From the NCBI GenBank assembly GCA_004151065.3, contig NWUY0300006095.1, positions 20,197-41,341 on the forward strand: DNA of 21,145 nucleotides. The letters are read 5' to 3'. Position numbers and translations under genes: made by a program. This DNA comes from Larix sibirica (lineage: Eukaryota; Streptophyta; Pinopsida; Pinales; Pinaceae). Under the pieces are notes generated by a model. That model did no database searches and was not told where the DNA came from. It saw only the letters and a program-made list of their open reading frames with translations. Shown piece by piece: positions 7,764 to 17,056 of this stretch (positions are counted from its first letter, which is position 1; every line of letters starts with the position of its first letter).

Positions 7764-8800
7764 AGACACAAATTGAAGCCATTAAGAGAGGAAATGGGTA
7801 AGGTTTGCATCAATGCAAGAATTTGTTTAGTTGATGCCAGGAAGTTTTTAGATGGCCTAAAGCATGAAAATGTTTATTTTGCTTTGATTCCAAAAACGAA
7901 CCAAAATGTTGTGGAAGATATTCCTGTGGAAGTTGCAGATTTGTTGCATGAATTTCAAGAAATTGTTTATGATAATGCACCATACGGATTACCATCTATG
8001 AGAAGGATAAGTCATCAGATTGATTTGATGTCGGGAGCAAGTTTTCCTAACAAGACATCCCACAAAATGTCTCCTACAGAGAATGAAGAACTAAATAGAC
8101 AAGTACAAGAATTGTTGCAGAAAGATTTGGCCAGAGAAAGCTTAAGTCCATGTGCAGTGCCTGCGATTTTGGCACCAAAGAAATGTGGAGAATGGAGAAT
8201 GTGCACAGATTCAAGGGTCATTAACAATATCAATATCAAATACATATTTCCATTTCCTATAATGGATTATCTTATGGATTGATTAAGTGGAGCTCAGTAC
8301 TTCACCAAAATTGATTTGAAAAGTGGCTATCATCAAATTTGAATTAGAGAAGGGGACGAATGGAAGACAACTTTCAAGACTAAAGAAGGTTTTTATGAGT
8401 GGTTATTCATGCCTTTTGGGCTAACCAATACACCTAGCATGTTTATGAGATTGATGAATGAGGTATTAAAATATTTTTTGGGCAGATTTGTTATTGTTTA
8501 TCTTGATGACATTTTGATATTCAATAATACATTAGAAGAACATTTGATGCATGTTAGATTTGTTTTTGGAAAGTTGAGAGAAGAGAAGTTGCTCAATAAC
8601 TTGAAGAAGTGAAGCTTTATGAAGAGGGAGTTGGTATACTTGGGATTCATTGTTTCAAGAGAGGGAATCAAGATGGATCCAGAAAAGGTGAAAGTTATCC
8701 TAGAATGGCCTACACCTAAGAGTGCTACAAAGGTGAGATCATTTCATGGTTTGGCAAGTTTTTATAGAAAGTTTATTAGAGGTTTCAGTAGTAGTTGTGC
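7764..8800 (+). pseudogene. chromovirus reverse transcriptase, broken
   Basis: RT copies the element RNA into DNA in the cytoplasmic particle. After a linker, the domain runs from about 8020 to 8790. Visible landmarks in order: a KMSPTENEEL-type finger region, GEWRMCTDSR, KIDLKSGYHQI with the first catalytic Asp (8313-8315), [10 protein letters not shown], then VYLDDIL with the YLDD catalytic pair intact (8499-8510), and YLGFIVS. Three in-frame stops break it: TGA at 8280-8282, 8340-8342 and 8610-8612. The frame itself is not shifted across the domain. The only base that I could see differing from the second copy lies here: T at 8784 (Phe) versus C at 16600 (Leu). Confidence 0.92.
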
Positions 8801-9240
8801 ACCACTAACTGAGACCATGAGAGGGGACAATAAAGAGTTCAAATGGAATACAGGGGCAGCAAGGATTTTTAACCCGTTGAAGGCTAAGGTGACAGGGCAT
8901 CCTGTTTTAGCACTTCCAGATTTCAGCAAGGCATTTCAAGTAGATTGTGATGCAAGTGGTAATGCCATTGGAGTTGTTCTAAGTCAAGAAGGTAAACCCA
9001 TTGCTTATTTTAGCGAGAAGTTAAATTATGCAAAGAAGAAATATTCATTTTATGATAAGGAATTCTATGCTATTGTTCAAGCATTGAAAAAGTGGAGACA
9101 CTATATTTTTCCTAAGGAGATTGTTTTGTAACTGATCATCAAGCACTTTAATATTTGAATAGTCAAGGAAAGTTAAATTAGGGACACATGAAATGGGTAG
9201 AATTTTTGCAAAGTAATACATTTTTTTTTAATCATAGAAG
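8801..9240 (+). pseudogene. chromovirus RNase H, frameshifted
   Basis: RNase H degrades the RNA strand of the RNA-DNA hybrid. The first acidic residue is in DAS (8949-8957) and the second in YDKEFYA (Glu codon 9060-9062). The frame then hits a stop after the segment ending EIVL and resumes one phase over with TDHQAL, the third acidic site (Asp codon 9134-9136), consistent with a 1-base loss near 9128. Further stops are TAA at 9149-9151 and TAG at 9179-9181. The connection to RT is continuous, as in Ty3/gypsy. Confidence 0.88.
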
Positions 9241-10251
9241 TGGGAATTCTAAGAGAGTTGTATATGCATTGAGTAGAAGACAGAGTTTGCTAACTGAAAT
9301 GCAGGTTGAGGTTGTTGGTTTCAATGAGATGAAGGGATTGTATGAGGGAGATCCATATTTTGGAGAGGCTTGGAGAGCTTGCAAAGCACCTATAGAAGTA
9401 GATAGGAAAAAGTGGTTGGATTATTTAATCCAAGATGGTATGTTGCTCAGAGGTAATAAGTTGTGCATTCCCAGAAGTTCAATGAGAATGAATTTGATTA
9501 AGGAAAAACATAGTGGAGGACTTGCAAGGCATTTTGGTTTTGATAAGATCAAAGCGCTTGTTAGAGAACAATATTTTTGGCCTCAATTGTAGCAAGATAT
9601 CAAAAAATATGTGCGAAGGTGTAGAATTTTTCAAGTGGCAAATGGAACTAGTCAAAACATCGATTTATATTAGCCTTTACTGGTACCCGAGAGTCCATGG
9701 GAAGAGACTAGTATGGACTTTGTTCTTGGTTTACATAGGACATATAAGGGATATGACTCAATATTTGTGGTGGTAGATAGGTTTTCTAAGATGGCACATT
9801 TCATTCCATGTAAAAATACTAATGATGATATGCATGTTGCAGAATTGTTTTTCAAGGAAGTAGTGCGCCTACATGGCCTACTGAAAAGCATAGCTTTAGA
9901 CAGAGACACAAAGTTTGTTGACTACTTTTGGAGGACATTATGGAAGAAGTTGAAAATCGATTTGAATTTTTTCTCATCCTACCATCCACAGACAGATGGA
10001 CAAACAAAAGTTGTAAACAGAAGCTTGGGAAATCCGTTGAGGAGTCTAGTTGGAGACAATCCAAAGGGGTGGGATTTGGTTCTACCTCAAGCAGAGTGTG
10101 CATACAAAAATTCAGTCAATAGGAGCACGGGAAGAACACCATTTCATATTTTCTATGGCAGTAGCCCAAGGGATGTTTTAGATCTGAAAAATATAGACAA
10201 AAGTGAGAATAAAAATGCAGAAGTAGAGGACTTTGTTGATCACATGAAGAG
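9241..10251 (+). pseudogene. chromovirus integrase core, catalytically altered
   Basis: Integrase inserts the cDNA into the chromosome. The HHCC zinc-binding domain keeps both His (9509-9511, 9530-9532) and the first Cys (9620-9622), but the second Cys position is Phe (9629-9631). The catalytic triad: Asp in MDF (9716-9718), Asp in LDRDTKF (9899-9901), then 35 residues on the expected Glu is Lys (codon AAA, 10007-10009) in GQTKVVNRS. The D-D-35 spacing is right, so the family call is firm and the loss of the acidic residue is clear. The residue before the second Asp is Leu where relatives usually have Ser. TAG stops are at 9590-9592 and 9671-9673; the frame ends at 10253-10255 and continues in another phase. 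Confidence 0.9.
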
Positions 10252-10749
10252 GTAAGAAAGCACATAATTAAGATGAATTTTCAGTACAATTCTAAAGCTG
10301 GTTTGAAGAGGAGGCATAAGGAATTTTAGATTGGTGATAAAGTAATGGTACGCCTGAGAACATAAATATTTTTGATCCATACCTACAACAAGATGAAAAT
10401 GAAGAAATTCGGGCCTTGCAAAATTGTAAGCAAGCATGAATCAAATAATGCATATGAAATAGAGTTGCCTAGTGAGCTCAATATTTCACCTATATTTAAT
10501 GTTTCAGATCTAACAAAGTTTCATGAAGTTGTAAATGATGAAAATACAATAGGTGAATAGTTACGTATACCAACACCTACTTCAGAGAAGGAGGATATAG
10601 AAGCAATCTCAGACAGTAGGGTGAGTAGGAGCACACGACATAAGAAATAATTTGAATACTTGGTGAAATGGTTTGGAAGACCTATTGAAGACTCATCTTG
10701 GTTGTCAAAAGCTTAGGTTAATCGTCTTGGTTTTCCTCTTGAGAAGTGA
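10252..10749 (+). pseudogene. integrase C-terminus: GPY/F-like module and chromodomain, broken
   Basis: After a phase change near 10250 the frame reads a basic linker and a GPY/F-like module with KFGPCKIV and, further on, ISPIFNVSDL (10390-10520). The last part is a chromodomain: FEYLVKWFGRP, then SSWL (about 10651-10710), with the two Trp residues typical of the fold. Chromodomains of chromoviruses target integration to particular chromatin by reading histone marks; that role is family knowledge, not seen here. Stops: TAG 10327, TAA 10363, TAG 10558, TAA 10648, TAG 10714; the natural end is probably TGA at 10747-10749, 31 bp before the 3' LTR. Confidence 0.85.
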
Positions 10750-10780
10750 CAAGGTCACTTTTCTTTCTACCATGGGTGTC
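10750..10780 (+). other. gap between pol end and 3' LTR, no clear polypurine tract
   Basis: The last 31 bases before the LTR contain a pyrimidine run (CTTTTCTTTCTACC) and end GGGTGTC. A purine-rich plus-strand primer is expected here; the best purine run (GAGAAGTGACAAGG, 10741-10754) is 26 bp away. Confidence 0.5.
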
Positions 10781-11740
10781 TGATGCAGGAGCATCCATGG
10801 TTGTTGGAAATCTTGCATTTACCAAAAATATTATATTTTGATGTTGGTTTGGTTTAAATAATGTTTTGACAAATAAGTTGAAAATATTAGGCCAAAAATC
10901 AGATTCTAAATAATTGGTCTAATTTTTGTTCCAAATAGTGTAGGAGTGCATTTTTAAAGTTTGAAAAGCAAAAGGCCAACACAGGATGGTGTTTTTGGAG
11001 TTATTGAAATGCATCACGTTGTGTTTAATGCTTTTTCTAATTGTGGAGCAGCCTTTTAAGTTACATGGAATAGCCTTTTCAAAAGAGGCAAAAATCAGAT
11101 TTTTAGAAGGATTTAATGCTTTTTCTAATTGTTGGAGCAACTTTTTCAGTTAAATGGTGCAGCCTTTTCAAAGGAGGAAAAAATCAGATTTTTCGAAGGA
11201 TTTTATTCTTTTTGTAATTGTTGGAGTAGCCTTTTCAAAGGAGTAAAAAAAGGAATCATATGTTTTGAAAAGAGTGCAAAAAAATGGAATTGACAATTTT
11301 TAGGTGGTGAAAAAATAAGAATTTTTTTTTGGAGTTTTTGTTGTGCAGAGGGCGTGGCATCTCTTCATGAAAAATGTGGAAGCCATTCTTATTGCAGGTA
11401 TGAAGGTATTTTGACAATAGCTGAATACAAGAATCCATTATTGAAGGCTGGAATAGTTTGTAGATTGAAGGCTACAAGTTGCAAATTGCAGATTGAAGTT
11501 TGCACTTGAAAGAGAAAGAGTTGTTTCTATTATTTCTTATCATTGTAACCTATTTGTATTGTTTCTCATCAGTCCTAGAGACTATATAATCTGATATAAT
11601 CAGATTTATTGAAGTTTGTTAGCATTTGTGCAAGTTTGGAATACGAGATATTTCATCATAATTGCATATTTTTGCATTCAAACCATTATTGTTTGTATTG
11701 TGAGTTTTTGAGAGAGGGTGTGCAGACCTCTCTTGCATCA
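10781..11740 (+). repeat. 3' LTR of the chromovirus
   Basis: 960 bp, same TGATGCA...TGCATCA ends as the 5' LTR. About 8-10% different over the first 450 bp by hand count, with several small indels. TATATAAT at 11583-11590; palindrome at 11588-11606. Similarity to the small LTR element resumes right after it. Confidence 0.92.
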
Positions 11741-11940
11741 TTATGTGATGGTTAAGAATATTCCATGGGACATAACTTTTGATAGTGTAATTAGATTGCA
11801 AAAAGATCAATTTCATTGGAGAGAGAATTTATAGGTCTTTAATGTTTAATATGGCACATTATGTGGCATATTTCCAACCAATGTCTAGTATGTTATAGCC
11901 ATTGCAAAATTTCGTCCTCAAACCCTCATGGAATTGAAGA
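11741..11940 (+). other. leader of internal region 3, right part
   Basis: Continues the leader interrupted at 5172; collinear with about 3240-3423 of internal region 2. Non-coding. Confidence 0.6.
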
Positions 11941-12660
11941 ATGGAAAGATGTTGGAACATGCCTTGGGAGGACCCTATGTTGATGACAAAAGCTTTGCAA
12001 GCTATGCATGGAAAATCAAAAGGTATGAGTGAAAATACAAAATCTATATAGCAAACAATGAGTAAATTTTAGGAGGATTTTGTTAAATTGAAGGAGACAT
12101 GGTATGATTTAGAATATATTATTAAGGATTGGTATATGGATGGTTGTAGTTTTTGGGGAGACAACTACTTCCATCTTTTTGATGACACTTCCCCACTATA
12201 TGAAAAGAAACTCGTGGATGAAAGACAACAACACTTTGTGCCTACCTATTTCTACAGTAAAAGAGTTCCTCTTAGATCCATCTTTTTACTCCTCTATAGA
12301 GGATCTATTTGTTGTGGATGGTTATACTTATTTGGATCCACATGACCATGATGGGTATGTGAAGCATGACACTCAAGGGTTCATGGAGCTTATGTGTGAT
12401 CGATGGGGTGTCATCTGGACCATGTGGACATTGGACCCATGTGGACGTTGGACCCAGGTTTATAGATGAGTTCCTTGGACCACTTCACAATGGCCATTAA
12501 CATTCATACATGGGACCGGGGATCAAGATGGATCTTGTTGGAGTACTTAATCATGGTTACTAACACTTGTACATGGGACTCTAGTTCCTTGGCCTTCTTC
12601 AACATGGAGGTCAACATTCATCCATGGGACCTTGGTTTATGGTTGTCCATATTCACTTAA
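11941..12660 (+). pseudogene. decayed internal reading frame of the small LTR family, copy 3
   Basis: Third copy of the unrecognised protein. The ATG at 11941 matches 1703 and 3424. In-frame TAG stops are at 12049-12051 and 12070-12072. Relative to copy 2 it lacks 60 nt (net) in the middle, an in-frame deletion that removes the TTYSFIIEEYN-type segment. It then reads WYDLEY, a long open His/Asp part and, after a phase change and a further stop at 12467-12469, the Trp-rich tail with its W-D repeats ending in TAA at 12658-12660. Shared order with copies 1 and 2 supports a common ancestral frame; function unknown. Confidence 0.55.
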
Positions 12661-12684
12661 AGTATTGAGGGAAGCACTTTCCTA

Positions 12685-12696
12685 AGTTGGGTGGAG
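12685..12696 (+). other. polypurine tract before LTR4
   Basis: AGTTGGGTGGAG immediately before TGTTATTACC. Confidence 0.65.
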
Positions 12697-13007
12697 TGTT
12701 ATTACCCTCCCTAGGGATGTAGTAGGGGTCAAAAGGACTGGTTAGAGTAATCATGGAGATCACTTAATGTAAAGTAGACTAGATCCACTATGTTTGATGT
12801 TATTAAATAAGAACCATTATGGTAGATATTATTGAATAAATGTAGCGGGGCCTCATTAAAGAAGGTCTATTAGGTAGTTAGGAGGTTTTTATGGTTAGAT
12901 TTATATTGTGATTTATAAATATGGATGGATTCCTCCTTATGAGTCATGTGTGAATTATATTGTATTTGGAGCGTAGCTCATAGGAGGTTGCCCCCTCAAA
13001 GTGGCAA
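12697..13007 (+). repeat. LTR4 of the small LTR family, cut off at the N
   Basis: 311 of about 458 bp, TGTTATTACC onward, with TATA-like TTTATAAAT at 12912-12920. It ends at the single N, before the hairpin and AATAAA region. Confidence 0.85.
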
Positions 13008-13008
13008 N
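13008..13008. other. single-N sequence gap
   Basis: One N between LTR4 and sequence starting 20 bp inside the chromovirus LTR. Nothing biological is expected to join these points, which suggests a scaffold join. Confidence 0.9.
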
Positions 13009-13947
13009 GTTTTGGAAATCTTGCATCAACCAAAAAGATTATATTTTGATGTTGGTTTGGTTTGAATAATGGTTTGAGAAATAAGTTGAAAATATTAGGC
13101 CAAAAATCAGATTCTAAATAATTGTTCTATTTTTTGTTGCAAATAGTGCAGGAGTGCATTTTTAAAGTTTGAAAAGCAAAAGGCCAACATGGTGTGGATT
13201 TTTTGGAGTTTTTGAAATGCATCATGGAGCATTTAATGATTTTTTTAATTGTGGAGTAGCCTTTTTGGTTACATGGAATAACCTTTTCAAAGGAGGCAAA
13301 AATCAGATTTTTGGAAGGATTTAATGCTTTTTCTAATTATTGGAGCAATTTTTTCAGTTAAATCGTGCAACCTTTTCAAATGTGGCAAAAATCAGATTTT
13401 TGGAAGGATTTTATTCTTTTTCTAATTGTTGGAGCAAACTTTTCAAAGGAGCAAAAAAAGAAATCATATTTTTTGAAAAGGTGCAAAAAAATGGTATTGA
13501 CAATTTTTAGGTGGTGAAAAAAAAAAGATTTTCTTTTTTTGGAGTTTTTGTTGTGCGGAGGGCGTGGTATCACTTCATGGAAAATATGGAAGCCATTTTT
13601 ATTGCAGGTATGAAGGTATTTTTACAGCAGCTAAATACAAGAATCAATTGTTGAAGATTGGAATAGTTTGTACATTGAAGGTTACAGGTTGCAAATTGAA
13701 TTTTGCACTTGAAAGAGAAAGAGTTGTTTCTATTATTTCTTATCATTGTAACCTATTTGTATTGTTGTTCATCAGTCCTAGAGAATATATAATATGATAT
13801 AATCATATTTATTAAAGTTTGTAAGCATTTGTGCAAGTTTGGAATATAAGATATTTCATCATAATTGCATATTTTTGCATTCAAATCATTGTTGTTTGTG
13901 TTATGAGTTTTTGAGAGAGGGTTTTTGCGCAGATCCCTCTTGCATCA
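13009..13947 (+). repeat. 5' LTR of the second chromovirus copy, first 20 bp missing
   Basis: Copy of 5193-6131. The TGATGCA end is absent because the block starts inside the LTR. The palindrome is at 13791-13809. Confidence 0.92.
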
Positions 13948-13948
13948 G

Positions 13949-13960
13949 TGGTATTAGAGA
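13949..13960 (+). other. primer-binding site, second chromovirus copy
   Basis: TGGTATTAGAGA, same as 6133-6144. Confidence 0.8.
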
Positions 13961-14032
13961 GGGTTGTTCCAAAGTCTACAAGCAAATCACTGAAGTGAGG
14001 CAGTTTGCAGCAGGACGTGTGAGTTGTGAGTT

Positions 14033-14896
14033 ATGACAAAAATGCCTCCTAGAGTAGCCCCACAAGGTAGGGGTAGATGTAGAGGTAGAAACCCTCATGG
14101 TATGGAAGATTTTAGAGCCCTTCAAAGCCAAGTTCAGGCATTACAAGAAGAGTTTAACTGAGGAGATGATGTTAGAAGAAGAGATGAAAGTGAAGATGAA
14201 GCTGAAAGCGAGGAACCATTCGAAGAAAAAGCACAGGATGAAATAGATCCTGGAGAAATTAGGTTGCTTAGAGCCATTTCCAATATTGGAAAAAGACCAA
14301 AGATGGAGGTCTCACCATTTAATGGAAGATTAAATTCAAAGGAGCTCATAGATTGGATAAATGACATGTAAGAATTCTTTGAATTCGAAGAGATTGTAGA
14401 CCCTGACAAAGTGAACTTTGCAAAGACAAAACTAAAGGGACATGTTATCATTTGGTGGAAAGGAATCCAACTTGAAAGAGGAAGGAGAGGAAAAGATAAA
14501 ATTGTTAAATGGGATAAAATGGTAGAAAACGTGAACAAGCAATTCATTCTTGTGGATTATGAACTAGAGTTGCTCAGGAACATGCAAAGTCTGAGACAAG
14601 GAACAACAACAATAAAAGGATATACTGAAGAATTCCACAAAGTCTTAATTACAACTGGGCATGTTGAAGCAAATACAGAGAAGTTATCTCATTACATCAA
14701 TGGATTGAAGCCTACCATACAAGAAGAATTATCACTAGTGAGAATCTGCACCATAGAATATGCATATCAATTTGCACTGAAGGTGGAAGAAAGATTACAT
14801 AGAAAATTTGAAAATAAGCAAAGAGGAAGAGGTCGTGGCGGAAGAACTGGAGGAAGGTCTTATGGAGGACAAGACCATAATAAGAAAAATAAATAA
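14033..14896 (+). pseudogene. gag: gag, second copy, broken
   Basis: Same sequence as 6217-7080, with the same two internal stops (14159-14161 and 14369-14371) and the same end at 14894-14896. Landmarks WWKG, YTEEFH and the Arg-Gly tail are unchanged. Shared lesions mean both copies descend from one already dead element or are one locus assembled twice. Confidence 0.85.
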
Positions 14897-14898
14897 AA

Positions 14899-15579
14899 AA
14901 TGAATACCATGGTAACAACAAAAATCAGAAAATGGATAATTCTTATCACTCATGAGAGCAAAATTTCAAAGGGAGAGGAAAATTGGGTGGAGGATTCGGA
15001 AGAGGAGTTTTTCATGGAACTTGTTTCATGTGTGGAGAAGAGGGACATTGAGCTTATGAATGCCCTTATAATCAAGAAAGAACCAATATAAGGACTGAAA
15101 ATAATGCAAGGGAAACGAATGTAAATGAGGAAGATGCAGATTCATCACATTCCGAAGAAGCAGAGAAAGGAGAAGTCTTAATGAATAGAAGAGCCTTGTT
15201 GAATGGAGATAATGAATATGTTCAAAGAAAGAAATTGTCTAAAACAAGATGCAAACATGAAGGAAAGGTATGTAATGTTATCATATATAGTGGAAGCACT
15301 GATAACCTCATATTTGAAGAAATGGTGAACAAGTTGAAGCTAGAAAGAAGAAGACACCTACATCTGTATAGGATTGCTTGGATTTAAGACGATCACAAAA
15401 TTTTGGTTATTGAACAAAGTTTGGTAAAATTCAAAATATAAGTTTATAGTGATGAAATTATGTGTGATATTATACCTATGGATGCTTGTCACGTTCTGTT
15501 GGGAAGGCCTTGGCAATTTGACAGGAAATCAATGCACAATGGGTATGCTAACACATACTCATTGATGAAGGATGTAGTA
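14899..15579 (+). pseudogene. nucleocapsid knuckle and protease, second copy, broken
   Basis: Same as 7083-7763. The CCHC knuckle is at 15022-15063 with its internal TGA (15049-15051). The protease active-site Asp is again Tyr (15286-15288). Stops at 14953, 15385 and 15439 correspond one to one with copy 1. Confidence 0.85.
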
Positions 15580-16616
15580 AGACACAAATTGAAGCCATTA
15601 AGAGAGGAAATGGGTAAGGTTTGCATCAATGCAAGAATTTGTTTAGTTGATGCCAGGAAGTTTTTAGATGGCCTAAAGCATGAAAATGTTTATTTTGCTT
15701 TGATTCCAAAAACGAACCAAAATGTTGTGGAAGATATTCCTGTGGAAGTTGCAGATTTGTTGCATGAATTTCAAGAAATTGTTTATGATAATGCACCATA
15801 CGGATTACCATCTATGAGAAGGATAAGTCATCAGATTGATTTGATGTCGGGAGCAAGTTTTCCTAACAAGACATCCCACAAAATGTCTCCTACAGAGAAT
15901 GAAGAACTAAATAGACAAGTACAAGAATTGTTGCAGAAAGATTTGGCCAGAGAAAGCTTAAGTCCATGTGCAGTGCCTGCGATTTTGGCACCAAAGAAAT
16001 GTGGAGAATGGAGAATGTGCACAGATTCAAGGGTCATTAACAATATCAATATCAAATACATATTTCCATTTCCTATAATGGATTATCTTATGGATTGATT
16101 AAGTGGAGCTCAGTACTTCACCAAAATTGATTTGAAAAGTGGCTATCATCAAATTTGAATTAGAGAAGGGGACGAATGGAAGACAACTTTCAAGACTAAA
16201 GAAGGTTTTTATGAGTGGTTATTCATGCCTTTTGGGCTAACCAATACACCTAGCATGTTTATGAGATTGATGAATGAGGTATTAAAATATTTTTTGGGCA
16301 GATTTGTTATTGTTTATCTTGATGACATTTTGATATTCAATAATACATTAGAAGAACATTTGATGCATGTTAGATTTGTTTTTGGAAAGTTGAGAGAAGA
16401 GAAGTTGCTCAATAACTTGAAGAAGTGAAGCTTTATGAAGAGGGAGTTGGTATACTTGGGATTCATTGTTTCAAGAGAGGGAATCAAGATGGATCCAGAA
16501 AAGGTGAAAGTTATCCTAGAATGGCCTACACCTAAGAGTGCTACAAAGGTGAGATCATTTCATGGTTTGGCAAGTTTTTATAGAAAGTTTATTAGAGGTC
16601 TCAGTAGTAGTTGTGC
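15580..16616 (+). pseudogene. reverse transcriptase, second copy, broken
   Basis: Same as 7764-8800 except for C at 16600 (Leu in place of Phe). YLDD is at 16315-16326; the first catalytic Asp is at 16129-16131. Stops are at 16096, 16156 and 16426. Confidence 0.92.
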
Positions 16617-17056
16617 ACCACTAACTGAGACCATGAGAGGGGACAATAAAGAGTTCAAATGGAATACAGGGGCAGCAAGGATTTTTAACCCGTTGAAGGC
16701 TAAGGTGACAGGGCATCCTGTTTTAGCACTTCCAGATTTCAGCAAGGCATTTCAAGTAGATTGTGATGCAAGTGGTAATGCCATTGGAGTTGTTCTAAGT
16801 CAAGAAGGTAAACCCATTGCTTATTTTAGCGAGAAGTTAAATTATGCAAAGAAGAAATATTCATTTTATGATAAGGAATTCTATGCTATTGTTCAAGCAT
16901 TGAAAAAGTGGAGACACTATATTTTTCCTAAGGAGATTGTTTTGTAACTGATCATCAAGCACTTTAATATTTGAATAGTCAAGGAAAGTTAAATTAGGGA
17001 CACATGAAATGGGTAGAATTTTTGCAAAGTAATACATTTTTTTTTAATCATAGAAG
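16617..17056 (+). pseudogene. RNase H, second copy, frameshifted
   Basis: Same as 8801-9240: DAS at 16765-16773, Glu at 16876-16878, phase change near 16944, third acidic site at 16950-16952, stops at 16965 and 16995. Confidence 0.88.

Larger units (their letters stand above)
5173..11740 (+). mobile_element. nested Ty3/gypsy chromovirus, complete but dead
   Basis: A 6568-bp LTR retrotransposon in the same orientation as its host element. Order: 5' LTR, primer site, gag, CCHC knuckle, protease, RT, RNase H, integrase, GPY/F-like module, chromodomain, 3' LTR. RT-RNase H before integrase defines Ty3/gypsy; the C-terminal chromodomain defines the chromovirus branch. The two LTRs differ by roughly 8-10% over the first 450 bp counted by hand, so insertion is old. 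I count about 18 in-frame stops and at least three frame changes. No env-like frame follows integrase. The flanks do not show a clean 5-bp target duplication (TTCTA on the left, TTATG on the right), though both sides contain TATG. Confidence 0.93.
806..13007 (+). mobile_element. tandem array of a small non-autonomous LTR retrotransposon family
   Basis: Four LTRs (806, 2521, 4463, 12697) alternate with three internal regions in one orientation. Each complete LTR is followed by an initiator-tRNA-Met-like primer site, and the three internal regions end in a polypurine tract just before the next LTR. Without later insertions a unit is about 1.7 kb (458-bp LTR plus about 1.26-kb internal). No protease, RT, RNase H or integrase motif is visible in the internal regions, so the family appears to depend on another element. 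Adjacent units share an LTR, the usual product of unequal recombination between LTRs. LTR copies differ substantially, so the array is old. A SINE and a chromovirus later inserted into it. The right end is cut by the N at 13008. The left edge has no polypurine tract before it, as expected for a true 5' LTR. Confidence 0.85.
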
